A stretch of 64,000 bases of DNA from Brachypodium distachyon (GCF_000005505.3 NC_016133.3:17856001-17920000); one strand, 5' to 3'. Shown: positions 49,310-61,413, counted from the stretch's first letter. The notes: a model not told the origin generated them from the letters alone. Numbers and translations: made by a program.

Positions 49310-50930
49310 CTCAAATGTAGGGGGCTATTGTGGTACCTTTCGAATAAGTATTGAATATCGATCCCACGAGGAGCAGAAGGTAAATTAACTATTCTCTAAA
49401 GCCCTATAACCCACTTATGCAGCCTTCTATGCAAAGAAAATAAATTAGAGTTAAATAAGGTTTCTTTTGATTGGATAATTGACTAACTAAAATGCAGGAA
49501 TATAAAGTAAAGAAAGTAAAGAACAGTAAATAAATTGCAATAGAAGTAAATGCTCTTTTCAGAGAGATCTCAATCCCCTTCGCAAGACGACAAGCCCAAC
49601 GGTCTATGTGAGAGAGAGAGTGTAATCAAAGGAGAAAGATCCCAGGGGCAGCCATAGATTTACTAATACCAATCATGTTTTAGAACAATAATGAGTAAGT
49701 TGACAAAATTAAATTAACACAGGGCTTAGTGTAGCATATTATAGGTGTAGCATATTATGCATATTCCTACTAATGATTGCAGTAACTTGTAGTGTTAATA
49801 CAAAATAAATAGTTAAGACAAGAGTCCAACCATTGCAAAAAACTGTGATCCCCCCTTAAAGCTAGTCTATTGAATTGGTGTCGAGCTGCTATCACGCCCT
49901 CTACTCCCGACATCTATTTCTTAGCAATAAGGTGATGTCTATAAGCCATAAAGGTGAGTAAGTCGGACTTCATAAGTTACCCTCATAGAACAATCATAGC
50001 AATAAAAGTTGACCGCAAACTCAAAGTATGTTACTCCCTACTCGTCGCAGATTTAGTACAACTTTGTACTAAATCAGCGACAAGTAATTCCGTCCAGAGG
50101 GAGTATATAGAAATCGTGGTATGTTCATCCTATGCCCCCAGGAACAAGTGGAACTACTCAAATAGGTTCAACATCATAAGGGGCAGCAACATAAAGGGAT
50201 ACAACACGATCTGAAAATATAACTTCACTAAGTAATAACAATTCCCCAAGCAATTAAGCATAAGGTACTATAAGCTACGCCAAAGATCCGGTATACAACG
50301 GATGATGAGGTGGATGAAGTCGAAGTTGAAGCTTGGAGATGGAGTTTCCCCTGCATATGATGAAGATGTTGTTGTAGAATGTTGAAGAAGACGACGCCAG
50401 AGGGGGTTGGAATCCACCGGAGGGGATTCCGGCAGCGTTTCCCCCCTGCGATGAAGAACCAATATGTTGTTGTTTAGTGTTTCGTCTCTCCGCTGCCGTC
50501 TGTCGCGAGGAAAAATATGGGGCTATTTTTATAGGAAGAAATAGGTCAATACGAAGACGTGCACGTGCAGAACTCGCGAAACAGAACACCGAGGCTCCCG
50601 GTGAGCCCAATTGCGCAGCCTGACTTCTAGGCCACACCATGGGCCTTTTTGGAGCCTCGTAGCTCAGTTTGCGACTCCCTTTGCACACAACCTTCATATT
50701 GTCCAAATACTCTTTCCCGTAAAGTTTTGGCTCAATCGAAGTTACGTAGGTCCCGTGGCATCAAAAACACTGAAACGGGGTTTTTTGTCTCCGAGAGTTA
50801 AATACCAAATAAATGAGGATTATTTAGAAAATCCCCTAAATCATTAAAAAGATTGGTAATAACATCTCTAACGATCTAATACCATGAAAAATAATATGAA
50901 AACATCAAAGTTCAAGTATGCATTTTACAT
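49310..50930. mobile_element. LTR-retrotransposon-derived sequence (uncertain family)
   Basis: It contains TGAATATCGATCCCACGAGGAG, a phrase common in plant LTR retroelement untranslated regions. It also has an R-U-like purine-rich stretch, and the inverted TATTATTTTTCATGGTATTAGATCG segment near 50870-50900 that recurs in grass repeats. No pol frame is present. The 70 bp Stowaway at 50034-50103 is inserted in it. Boundaries are approximate. Confidence 0.4.
50034..50103. mobile_element. Minimal Stowaway-like hairpin, 70 bp
   Basis: TA-flanked; CTCCCTACTCGTCGCAG...TTAGTACAA pairs with TTGTACTAAATC and, after two short unpaired patches, with ...CAGAGGGAG. Confidence 0.7.
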
Positions 50931-51359
50931 GCATTAGGCATCGTCAACAGCAGTGGAGGAAGAGGTGGAGGAGGGAGGGGCGTCAGTGGAGGCGGGCAGA
51001 CCAAGGGGGAGGGGCGCGGCCGACCGAAGGGGAGAGGGGAGCGGGCCATGGGCTGGTGGCGGAGCAGTGGGGTGGGGCGGTCTCTGTGTGGAGGAGGTGA
51101 GGAGAGTGTCCGCCTGTGCGTGGATGGGAGCAAGGGGCGACGACAGCGAAGTGGATTCGGCCGGTGTCGGCGTAGGTGAGAGAGCGGCCGTCGTGGGGGA
51201 GAAAAGAGAGCAAGCCGGCCAAGAGTGGGGTGAGAGAGTGAGAGCTTATGGCTTTTTTTTGTTTAGAGCGAAATCAGACGGAATAGATGGCCAGTTAAGT
51301 TGTGTTTCAGAACTCAACACATGTGGAGTGCGGTTTAATTTACTTAAACGAAATATAGA

Positions 51360-51615
51360 AGCCTCTTTGTAGTAGGCCAAAGAATTGGACCACAGCCCGC
51401 TCGGTCCAGATTTGTGTTGGTGCGGGAAAAAAAATGTGCGAAGAATTCTCCATTTCCCGCACCGTTAGCCGCGGCGGCCTGGGTGCGGGTGGAACTAGTT
51501 TTTGCCGTAGGCCTGGAGTCTTCTTTGCAGTAGGCCTGTATTTGCCCACGGCGTATAGGTCGCTTTGCGGAAGGCCTGAAGGAGAGCCTTGGGCAAAAAC
51601 GTTTTCCCGGTAGCG
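51360..51615 (-). mobile_element. CACTA-like transposon terminus
   Basis: Read on the minus strand from 51615 the end is CGCTACCGGGAAAACGTTTT, close to grass CACTA termini (CACTACCGG...) with one changed base. It is followed by subterminal GGCCTNCNGCAAA repeats at about 51500-51570. The opposite terminus was not found, so the element is truncated or rearranged. Confidence 0.45.
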
Positions 51616-51711
51616 CGGAATTTCCAAACTCCTGTCCAAATTCATCAGGTGGTTTGTTTTTTATTCATAAAGCAACGGCCACATAAACACACATATATAT
51701 AGCCTAAGGTT

Positions 51712-53292
51712 TTACATTTGTCGCTTCTTGAGCTTCACCACGAGTCCATTCTTGATCTGCAATATACAGGACAGCTTCGGCTCCACGCTCTGCCCTTCCA
51801 CCACCTCCACATCAAAATTCCACACCACGGCAGCCACAACAGTCTTAAGCTGCATGAGCGCGATGTCCTTGCCCAGGCACATCCTCGGGCCGGAATTAAA
51901 CGCCAGAAACTTGTGCGACGGCACGTACCGCAGCCTTTTGGCTTTGCCAACCCCGTCCTCCTCCCCCGTCTCCGGCAGCCACCTGCCGGGGTTATACTCC
52001 AGGCAGTCTTTCCCCCACACGCCCTCCATCCTCCCCATGGCGTGAAGAGAAATGAAGACCGTGTCCCCGGCTCGCACCTCGTGGCCGCTTGGCAGCACGT
52101 CGCCGGCCACCACCGTCTTGCGCTCGATCGGGCCCGGGGGGTACAGCCTCAGGGACTCGTATAAGGCCGCCGTAAGGTAGACCAGTGGCTTCGTCTCCTC
52201 CGGCTCGAAGATCATCATGGTGTCGGCGCCTGTGGCTTTCCGGGAGGCGATGGGGGATAGCTCGTCGCGGATGATCGACACGGCGTGGGGGCTCTTGGCG
52301 AGGTTGTAGAAGACCCATGGCAAGGTGGTGCCGATCGTGTCGCGCCCGGCGATCATGTAGTTGATGAGCGTCGCCCGGAGCAAGCCGCCCCCGTTCTCCT
52401 CGCAGTACTCTGGGTCGTTGATGTAGGATGACACGATGTCCACGGCCGGAGCAGCTCCCTTCTGCACGTCTTCTTCTCTGCTCTTTTTTATTCTCTTCTC
52501 CATCATCTCCGTGATGAACCCTCGAAGCACGGCGTGCGCGGCCGCGAGCTTCCTCTCGGGCCCGACGCGCAGCCACCGCATCGCCTTCCAACAAGAAGCC
52601 GGCACGGTGTGCCGGAACAGGGCCACCTCCATGACCGTGTCCATGGCCACGGCCGCGTCCACGGGCGGCATCGGCATGCCGATCCGGGACAGTAGCCCAG
52701 GGTCGACGCCGAAGACCGGCGTGGCCGTGACATCAAACACGAACCTCGCAACAACGTCCTGCAAATCAAACGGGGTTCCCATCCTCGCCATGTCCGTGAA
52801 CAACGGGAGCAAGGCCTTCTCCACCTTGTCGCGGCAGGACGCCGCCATGCGCGCGAGCAGCCGCGGGCCGCCCAGCACGGTCTGGATCTTGGCCCGCTGC
52901 CGGCGCACAGGCTCGCCGTCCACGGTGAAGAAGCTGCCGCGCATGACGTCGAAGATCTCGGCGAACTCGGCGCCCTTGGGGAAGTTTGCCTGGTTCGTGG
53001 TGAAGATGTGCCGGACGTTGGCGGGGTCGCAGGTGACGAAGAACCGCATCCCGGTCCCAGCTGGGCCGTGCGCCCTGAAGCTTTGCCCGGATGCGGCAAG
53101 GACATGGGCCACATAGCCGTGTAGGTTGTGGATGTTGGCGATGAGGGAAGGGAGAATGCCCACTATTGGCCAGTTTGTGGGGAGCACTGTGTTGTTCTTT
53201 GATGATCTAGTGCTAGATTTGAAGTAAAAGTATAGGGGAACAGATAGCACGAGCGTGGAGATGAGCAGCTCTTGCAGGAACGAGATTGCCAT
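51712..53292 (-). CDS. Cytochrome P450, CYP96-type, intronless
   Basis: Haem-thiolate monooxygenase of the CYP86 clan, 526 codons in one exon, as is usual for CYP96. The family oxidises long-chain aliphatics; Arabidopsis MAH1 makes mid-chain alcohols and ketones of cuticular wax from alkanes. Visible features: an N-terminal membrane anchor (residues 5-25), the proline-rich hinge LPTNWPIVG (37-45), the I-helix oxygen-activation motif AGRDT (315-319), the K-helix E379-S-L-R382, YNPGRWLP (433-440) and the haem-binding FNSGPRMCLG (465-474) with axial C472. All signature residues are present and the frame is open, so an active enzyme is expected in the ER membrane. The exact substrate cannot be read from sequence. 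A TATA box lies about 60 nt upstream. Confidence 0.93.
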   Translation of the reverse strand: MAISFLQELLISTLVLSVPLYFYFKSSTRSSKNNTVLPTNWPIVGILPSLIANIHNLHGYVAHVLAASGQSFRAHGPAGTGMRFFVTCDPANVRHIFTTNQANFPKGAEFAEIFDVMRGSFFTVDGEPVRRQRAKIQTVLGGPRLLARMAASCRDKVEKALLPLFTDMARMGTPFDLQDVVARFVFDVTATPVFGVDPGLLSRIGMPMPPVDAAVAMDTVMEVALFRHTVPASCWKAMRWLRVGPERKLAAAHAVLRGFITEMMEKRIKKSREEDVQKGAAPAVDIVSSYINDPEYCEENGGGLLRATLINYMIAGRDTIGTTLPWVFYNLAKSPHAVSIIRDELSPIASRKATGADTMMIFEPEETKPLVYLTAALYESLRLYPPGPIERKTVVAGDVLPSGHEVRAGDTVFISLHAMGRMEGVWGKDCLEYNPGRWLPETGEEDGVGKAKRLRYVPSHKFLAFNSGPRMCLGKDIALMQLKTVVAAVVWNFDVEVVEGQSVEPKLSCILQIKNGLVVKLKKRQM

Positions 53293-53348
53293 GATTGTTT
53301 GTTAGCACTAGGGTGATCTATGCTGCATGGACATGACACAGTGGCTTC

Positions 53349-53355
53349 ATTTATA
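53349..53355 (-). promoter_or_regulatory. TATA box of the CYP96-type gene
   Basis: The minus strand reads CTCTATAAATGAAGCC, placing TATAAAT about 57-63 nt upstream of the ATG at 53292. The predicted leader is short. Confidence 0.6.
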
Positions 53356-53635
53356 GAGATCAGGCCGGCCTTGTGTCAACAGTAAGGCACTTAACTAATT
53401 ATCTGGAAATTTCTAAATGTGGAAGCTAGGTTCGGCATTGGCAGTTGGTTCGCTTGACGCATTAATAATACACATTAGTCAATTTGTTAGATTGATGGTT
53501 TTTGTTTAGTCAACTTGTTAGATATAAAGTTGTGAGTAACTTAATTACATGATGGCTAATTGGATACCTTTGTTAGTATCTTTTGTTCTGGTTACAAATC
53601 TTTATTAGTATCTTCAGTTCCTGCTAAATCGAATA

Positions 53636-53747
53636 CTCCCTCGGTCCATAATTCTTGTCTCAAATTTGTCCAAATATGAATGTATCTATTCCTAAAAAGC
53701 GTATAGATACATGTAATATTTGGACAAGATTTATGAGACGGAGTGAG
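53636..53747. mobile_element. Stowaway-like MITE, 112 bp
   Basis: TA-flanked; CTCCCTCGGTCCATAATTCTTG pairs with the inverted arm CAAGATTTATGAGACGGAGTGAG. Confidence 0.75.
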
Positions 53748-53919
53748 TATTAAGATGAATGGAAGTACTTCTCCTCTCTTCCATTAGAGATCGATAAGTA
53801 AACATTGGTTTAGGAGACTTTGACTTTATAAAATTTGGTCTCATGTATCTCTAGTCCTCGATGCATGCATATGGTATATGAATATCGTGCCCATAACTAC
53901 AAATTTAAGGATGAAAACA

Positions 53920-53937
53920 ACGCGCGCGCGCGCGCGT
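53920..53937. repeat. CG dinucleotide microsatellite
   Basis: About nine uninterrupted CG units in an AT-rich context, rare in CpG-methylated plant DNA. Confidence 0.8.
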
Positions 53938-54383
53938 GTATGGAGCTGGAGGTTATCATGGACATATTTATTTGATGCATGAATCTCCTCCGGTCGATGT
54001 ATCATCTGGGTGTTGCTTTCGTCCTTTAATTTCCCATTATGGAAACCCATTGTTATGTGAGCATTTTTGTAATACAAACAAACCACATTTATGACTAAGT
54101 TAATTATAGATCGTTCTTTCGTCTTTGGCTTTTTTTCTTGTTTCGACCTCGGTCGCATGTACATATATTTGGTTTTCTCCTTTTAATATTGCATGGTAGA
54201 GCTCCTGCCTTTCACGGCAAAAGAAATTATAGATCATTCGACTGCTCTCTCCGTAAGGAAGCCCGTCACTTGCACTTGCGCAATTTTGGCCCAGTTCTTT
54301 TGAGGCTGCTATGCAATGCATATAGACCAAGGGAGTCCACATGATTAGCATCGTTGATCGTACATGAATCCGTAACTTGAAGT

Positions 54384-54437
54384 GTCGTACGTGTAGATTT
54401 AGCTTTGAGACGTCGTACGTGTAGATTTAGCTTTGAG
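54384..54437. repeat. 28 bp tandem repeat, two copies
   Basis: GTCGTACGTGTAGATTTAGC starts at 54384 and again at 54412, with identical sequence through CTTTGAG. Confidence 0.85.
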
Positions 54438-54490
54438 GGTTCTCTAGAAAGCTGCCCTCCTCTCCCCAACTTTCAGGACAAGCCACTCCT

Positions 54491-54542
54491 CAAATTTGAT
54501 TAGACTTTCATCTAAAATAATTTGAAAGTCTAACCAAATTTG
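54491..54542. repeat. Short perfect-stem hairpin
   Basis: CAAATTTGATTAGACTTTCA pairs with TGAAAGTCTAACCAAATTTG across a 12 nt loop. Probably a MITE relic; no known microRNA sequence is recognised. Confidence 0.6.
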
Positions 54543-57467
54543 GGTGACAGATTCTCTAAAAAACTAGGTGAGGGGTCCTAAAACCCGAAAAGAACCCATA
54601 TTTTATTTAACTAAAATGGGACAGTTATTTTACAGTTGTAACTTTAGTTTTAAAATGTACGATCATGGCTTTTTGTACGAAGAATGTATTTCTTGCTCGG
54701 CTCAGTCCTGATTAAAATATAACATTATTTTTGCGCAAAAAAATATAACATTTAGCTGTGGACTGAACGCCTCACAAGATTAATTGAAATATACTAAAAA
54801 GAAGCTGCCTGTGAAATATGTGGTCTTTTCTAATGCAAAGTATAGCCACATCTTAACAAATTAAAACAGGACAATTAATTTGGAACAAAGTGGAAGAATA
54901 ACTAACGACAATTTATAGAGTGTGGTGGAAAAAAGATAAATAAAAGATAAGGTGTGAGTCTTTTCATGCCTAAGAGATAATATCTTCACAAGAAAGATAT
55001 GACAACTTTTGTCGTTGTACCGGATTTCATCTTTTCTTCTAAGTTATTTAATTAATTTTATTTATATAAGCCTTATTTTCAAGATATGACACTAATTAAG
55101 AGATAACTTATTGCACAACATGTTTATAGTCGTCTCTAAATATCGTGAAACACATAAGAGAATGCAATCTTCTCTATCATTATACATGTCCGGCCATCTG
55201 CAATCCAAGCAGTGGCGGTGGCAAGTTGTGAGTTGTGTGGTCAATTGACTACACACATCCGGTCAAAAAAAAAAATTGACTACACATAGCTTTTAGACAA
55301 ATCCTTTATATACAAACATAAATTATGATGAAGGTTTTATAAAATTGGTAAAAACACATGTAAATGACATCACGGATTTCAGATCCTGACACCGCCACTG
55401 AATCCAAGAATGCTACTTATACGGACGTTTAGAACTAAAAAACAAAATCAAAGCAAACAATTTTTTTCCGTGGTTATAGACTTTAGTGTACGAAGTGAAG
55501 AAGTTGGGATGTGGTTTAAACGAGTCAAATGGCAATATTGTGATATTAATGGATTGATCTAGAAGGATGTATAACCGGTAACAGGGGAATTCAATATCAG
55601 AAAATTTGCATAGGAAATGATCAAGGAGAGTGACACAGGGTTTTGTAGAGATTGATAAAACAATTACAAATATTTGAATGAAGTTGATAGTCCCGGACTC
55701 CAAGAAATTAAAGGTATATATTTACATGAATTGTGTGCTCACAAAGTTGCCCACGCGTGCAGAGAGTATATAGATCTAGGCGCGCCATAGATCTTTGCTT
55801 ATAATGGAATACGGAGTATATCCTTTGTTTTTTGTTTACAGAAAGGCGGGATGAATTGTACGCCATGTACATGTTCCAGGCCTCCAGTCCAGTGAGTGCT
55901 TGACCGAATTAATTTCGCATGTACATGCACACGATGGCTCGCGTATTCGTTCATGCGTGCACATGGACTAATTCTAAGTTGATTAATACTGCAGCCGTCC
56001 TGAGCCAGGCTAACGATAAGCTGGCGCATGCGACGGGTGCAGCGGGCGAAACAACAAGATCATACATAGCCTCAGCTAAACCAAGGAAACGAATCTAGAA
56101 CTGTTGTCATTTTTCAAGCATGTGGGTGACTATATCTCAGTTTGCTGAAGAAGAGTAGAAACTCTACTCCAAAACAAGCCCAAATATGGAGAGCTCCTCC
56201 ACCAAATTTTCTGAAAATTAGTTGTGAATTGTGATGAAGCTTTCAAAACTCGACATGCAAAAAACCACCCAGTCATTTGCATTAAGAAGAAGAACTTCTC
56301 ACGTAGGTCGAGAAATCCCCGAACCCTGTCCCACACCATACACAGCGGCACCGATGTCCGTGTGAGAGCGGGCGGGCCTTAGGTCTCTGATGGGGCTTTC
56401 AAGAGAGCACAAGTTCAAAGTTCAGGCGGATGGGGTTTTGTTGTAAAGAAATGAAGATGGCGGCTCGTCTGGAGCAGGGCACTTGCACGGCTTGGGTGAT
56501 GCCCTTCGTGCTGAAGGTCAAGCAATCAGGCTGCCCTTCAAGCGCTCAAGCACGCATCTGCCAAATCTGGGCGTTTTAGACGAAGAAAGTTCATGAGTCT
56601 GTAGTCCTTTCTACAACTATTGTTAGTTATCTTGTCCCGCCAATATGAGCCTTTTTTCTGGACCTTTGTGCGCTTCTGAAAGCAGTTGACGAAGATGAAG
56701 CAAATCCAACCCATGCTTTATCTTCCGATTTTTGTGTCTACACAAATCCAACGCGGTTTTGCCCAGTACAAGCCAACACTATGCGCATATGTTATGAGAA
56801 AACGTTATATGTGCAGTTTGGGAATGCATTTTTTATGCATATATCCCCGGATATCCGACGTGGATAGGAATACCCCACAACTGTAAGCACAAGTGAGCAT
56901 GAGCAGTCACACCAAACTGGAACAAAATTGCAGTCATGCGCACACAGTGCAAATTCATCAATTTGTTATTCCGATGCAGAAGGGCAAAGTAAATATTGTG
57001 TTTCCAGAAAGAAAAACCAGTTTTTTGGGGGTTCTATATCTCTAATCGAATAAATTAACCAGAAACAAAAACCACTTTAAGCTTTGTGCAACAAATAGTC
57101 ATAAAACATACAAGCAAGCACTTCTCTTCCAACTTTCCATCACACTTGCAGCAAAACCGTTGATTGTTTTGCGAGGAACACAACCCATATTTAGTTTGTG
57201 ATGAGAAACATCAATTAATCACATTGTTCTAGCCATCCTAGCTGGCAGTACAAAATTACATAACTTGGACATGATTGCATTAGCTAATATATATACGGTA
57301 CATACCATCCTTCACAAAATAAAGACCACAACAGAGTTTGTTATATCGATCATACATATGAAATACGTGTACCAACAGCGGAAGTTCAGAAATATATAAA
57401 ACATCAAATGCGATTTTAATTTCTCGAATGAAAGGAGATCCAGTGGGCGGCCTCAAAGCATTTGAAT

Positions 57468-59608
57468 TCAAGGTGTCCCGTAAGAGTCTTCTCGATCCAG
57501 TATTCCAGCATGCGTAAGAAGAGTCCACAGGTGCGTGATGAACTCTCCTCCCCTTGTCAGCGTCTCCAGGTGTGCGGTGGCATCGCTTGATGGCGTGATG
57601 TATAGCATCATCTCTGCCCAGAACTCTGAAAGTATCTTCCATTGCAGCGCCGGTTCAGTGACCAACTCCATCAGCTGCCTCCCTAGCTGAGCGCCAATCA
57701 CGATGAGGCTTTTGTCTTCCAGGCCAGCATCCAAGGACATCAAAGTGCGGTACCGCTGCTGCATTGACACATCACCTGCAAGCAGCACACTGGCTTCATC
57801 AACCAGTGCGTCAAATATAACTGTGGAATCATAGCTGTGATCTGGCAGCAGCTTTGGCGCAAATGCTACCAAGTATGCGCAATATTTTGACAAGGTGGAA
57901 GCGACCGAGGCGTGGGATCTCATCCCCCTGCCGTCTCCACGTTCATTGGGGAGTTGGTCTCCGAGTCCTACTCCTGCATCCAGTGCCTCATCACAGAGAG
58001 TTGTAGCAATGTGCCAGATCAATATGGTGTGGGTCACGGTTGGAAGACCAGTACATGCCCACAGGAATTGCTCAGCTCGATTGGCTCTCAGCGATGTGGC
58101 CCCATTCGTCAGCCGTCCAGAACTTCTGACCAACGAGTTTATCACTGCTTGCTTTAGCTCATTGGGCAGATTTTCAATGGCCTTCTTTGCACGGCCTTTT
58201 CTGGTCTCTTCAACAAGGCCGGCTGTCCGACGGCAGAGAGCATTCCATTTTCTTCGCGTACAACTGAATGTGTGCAGTAAAGAGTACTGCCCAACCTTAT
58301 TCTCCCAGTGGCGAAAAGACTTCCAACTCACGATGAATGCAATTATCTTCTGAATCTTTTCATTGCTCTGCCATCTAGGCATCGTCACATACTTGGAAAT
58401 CAAGTACACCTTGAACCAATCTGAAGCAATGTAAAAGTAGAGCTGCAATAGCTGCAGCATTGCAATTCCAAGCACTATTATCATGGTTACCAAAGCATCG
58501 TAGTTTCTTGTGCTGCTCCTGCCGACTGTTATTTCGTCTTGAGGTGCTCGGAAACGCTGGAAAAGCATATATGCCAGCCACAGGCAAAACGGTAATGACA
58601 ATACAGGTAAAATGATGGCAGAAGAGCGCTCGTCGTGGCTAGCAAACAATACATAGTACTTTGTGTAGAAGAAGTCATGCACAAATCCTAGTTCCACCTC
58701 AATGACCCTGAAGGCTCGCTCATAAGTGTTATCACTGTAAAGTAGTGTTTGAACACGAAATCATGTGTCTTCTGAAGCTTTGATTCCGCGAGATCAAAGC
58801 CAGCGAACCTACGCTTGAGCATCTTGGACAGGGCCATGGAGAGGCAAATGTCTTTTAGTCTTGAGCTCTCTCGATACTGGTGATGTAGCAGCTTCGCGTT
58901 GCATTTCCAGATCTGTTCCACTGTGATTAACTTGGTCTCATCAGGCTTGAATCTGAACAAGTAGTCTGGCGGCTGGCATATTGTCCCAACATGTTCTCCA
59001 GTAACTATATAACTGTACCCGTGCATGTGTATGGGGTTTGGCACAACAGTGTTTTCCAGCTCGTGCTCATACCTCATGTAGTCTGCTACCCATTTTGTGT
59101 GGTCAGGAAGATGGTAAGATTTGCTTGCTGATCGAAAGGACTTCATTAGCGTTGAAGTAGTGTACATAGAAATTATGATTAAGAACCACAGTTGGATAGA
59201 TAAATCGCGCTCCCCGTATGCACCTACTAGCCAACCAACCCAGAAGAACTGGACAAGCTGCTGGATGTATATCCTCTTCCAGTTATCATTATCATGCAAG
59301 CTATAGGCTGAGAGGGAGTCAACATTTCCTAGGATCAGCATCAAGCAAACGGCCCACACCGCGAATAAGCTACTGCCCACGTGGTAAGACTGCATCAATC
59401 CCATGGTGTAGCTCACCAAGGTGTACGAGACCGTGTAGGCTCCCCAAACAATGATCTTGACTGCCTCATGGCTGCACTGCCGACGGTACGAGCCGAGTAC
59501 AAGGAGGAGGAACAAGACAACAATGCCGATGAGAACCAGTGCTTCAATGCGGATGAACTGGGATCTTGGGCTATTGATCCCCGTGGTGGTGCTCGCAATA
59601 ACTCCCAT
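57468..59608 (-). pseudogene. DUF4220/DUF594 multi-pass membrane protein gene with one frameshift
   Basis: Large plant-specific family of unknown function, usually about 650-750 aa. An N-terminal DUF4220 region with several membrane helices is followed by a C-terminal DUF594 domain. Frame A (59608-58688) starts MGVIASTTTGINSP and covers helices such as ALVLIGIVVLFLLLVLG, the WFLIIISMYTTSTLMKSFR block and a conserved GYSYIVTGE segment. It ends abnormally after HYFTVITLMSEP. Frame B resumes from about 58730 with TYERAFRVIEVELGFVHDFF. It continues through further helices to the DUF594-type end (VFDALVDEASVLLAG-like, QLMELVTEPALQWKILSEFWAEMMLY, HLETLTRGGEFITHLWTLLTHAGI). The two frames would join to about 710 aa. 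The break fits loss of one 7 nt GATAACA unit. Everything else is open, so this is either a very young pseudogene or an assembly error. Confidence 0.82.
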
Positions 59609-59926
59609 GTCGACTTTGCTGTGTATGTGCGAATAGTACCGGCGGAAGATTCCGTGAAAAAAGGTGAATAAAGAGTAAAGGCTACAGGTTTTTCAAACAA
59701 AAAAAAGGGCTAAAGGCTACATCATAGACTCCTACAATAAAAGTGTATGATTTTTTAAATACATAAATATGTTTCATTAAAAGTTTTTCTCATGTACGAA
59801 ACAATTTAAGATATTTATTTGACATGGCATAACTTTTTTTACATTTATGGGAACAATTTATTTGATATGGTAGAACATTTTTTTATATGTCCAAACTAAT
59901 AGATATTAAGTGCATAATTTATTAAG
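59609..59926. other. Upstream of the DUF4220 locus
   Basis: AT-rich presumed promoter of the minus-strand locus. No motif assigned. Confidence 0.35.
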
Positions 59927-60350
59927 AAAAGTATATTTTGGTCCTTCAATTGGCAGCGAAGTCTAGAAATGGTCCCTCAACTCAAAATGGAATACATTTG
60001 GTCCCTCAACTGGAAACATCGGATGCTTTTGGTCACTCTCCCGGATTTTGAATGGTTTTGACTCGACGTTGAGCGGTTTCCCTCCAAAATTTTCCACGTC
60101 GTATGCCTCGATGTCATTAGGTTCCTCCCTGAATGGTCCCTTAACTCAAAATTGTATACATTTGGTCCCTCAGCTATGCATTGTGGCATCCGGGAAAAAA
60201 ATCTTAGGAAAAACCGTGCTGCGTGGAGTCGAAACCAGTCGAAAACTGAAAGAGGGACCGAAAGAATCCGGTTTTGCTAATTGAGTGACCAAATGTTGAG
60301 GGACCATTTCTAGACTTTGCTGCCAATTGAGAGACCAAAAATATACTTTT
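59927..60350. mobile_element. Non-autonomous element with ~55 bp terminal inverted repeats
   Basis: The left end AAAAGTATATTTTGGTCC...CAATTGGCAGCGAAGTCTAGAAATGGTCCCTCAAC is repeated inverted at the right end, finishing AAATATACTTTT, with few mismatches. The internal part repeats TTTGGTCCCTCAACT phrases. Long TIRs suggest a Mutator-like or foldback element. No transposase. A target duplication was not identified with certainty. Confidence 0.7.
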
Positions 60351-61170
60351 ATCTACTCAATTTATTTGACATCTGGACATTTTTCTTAGAAGGTGAAATA
60401 TCTGTCTTTTGACCGGGCTGTTTTAACTGATGTTTGTTTTTACATACAGAACAATTTATCTACTGATCTTCTTACAAGTTGTGTGAATATTTTTGTTTGA
60501 AAGAAAAGAAGTAGACCAGGACCCAACAATGATTTATTTTTAATGACAAACCAAATTTGTGTCTACAAGTTGAAAGAGCAAGGGCATGGCCAATGTTTGT
60601 CAAAACCAGGTGAAAGGAATATCTAGAGCCGACCTCTGCCTTTGGAGCATACCGGTGCTAAGAATTTTTTTGAAGACCCGGCTGAAGCAGATGGATCGGC
60701 TCCAGGCCCAAGTTGACTTCTAGTGGAGCCCAAGCTCGAGGCGCTCGGCCACAACCTTCTCCTCGTCTCGGATCTCCTGCTCTTCTCCCCGATCTCCCCC
60801 GACATCAGACTGCGCGGCAGCCGGACAGCGCCTCGTGATTTGGGTTATCTAGTCTGGGAGCTCGCCGGAGAGGGCATCGGGCGCGCGGGCCCGTCGAGGA
60901 GGCTCGGCGGGGGTCCGTCCGATGGCGGTGGGTAATCTTGGAGGAAGCGGTGGGGAAAGTGGTGCCTGCTGCCATTGGCTCCGCCACACGGCACCACGCG
61001 CAGCCTCCGAGAAGCGAGAGCTGCAGAGAGAGCCATCGGGAAGAAATCAGGTATGGGTGGAAGAAGCAGTTGAGATGGAGGTGGAGTAGATGGAGCGAAT
61101 CGTAGTACAGAGAGAAGCCATCGGGAAGAAATCGGGAAAAGGACGAGGAAGAAGCAGTTAACTGGTTGAG
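60351..61170. other. Gene-free interval
   Basis: AT-rich to 60600, then GC-rich (60700-61040) with short frames on both strands lacking any recognisable domain. It may be a gene relic or transposon-captured DNA. Confidence 0.35.
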
Positions 61171-61413
61171 GCTAGGTGGCTATCCGGCCGGGCTTTTCGG
61201 AAAAGGCCGAAAGCCCGGCGAGGCTGGCCTGTCTGTGCCTGACCCGGCACCAAGTTAAACGGGCCGGCCCGGCCTGAAGCACGGCCTATGCTGTGCCCGC
61301 GCCTCATCCTCAGGCCCGACGGGCCGGCCCGGCACAGCCTGATTAGTATTTTTTTTAAAGAAATGAATACTCTACCCCCTTCACAACACTAGGAATAAAA
61401 ATGGCCGGCCTTA

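Larger units (their letters stand above)
53356..57467. other. 4.1 kb gene-free interval
   Basis: AT-rich DNA between the P450 and DUF4220 loci. It contains a MITE (53636-53747), a CG dinucleotide run (53920-53937), a 28 bp tandem repeat (54384-54437) and a hairpin (54491-54542). A short direct repeat of AAATTGACTACACA-like phrases lies near 55245-55285. No recognisable gene. Confidence 0.45.

Noticed and set aside
51718..53116. Open frames antisense and alternate to the P450 (up to 226 codons)
   Set aside because: Shadow frames of a GC-rich intronless gene; the P450 frame has every signature motif.
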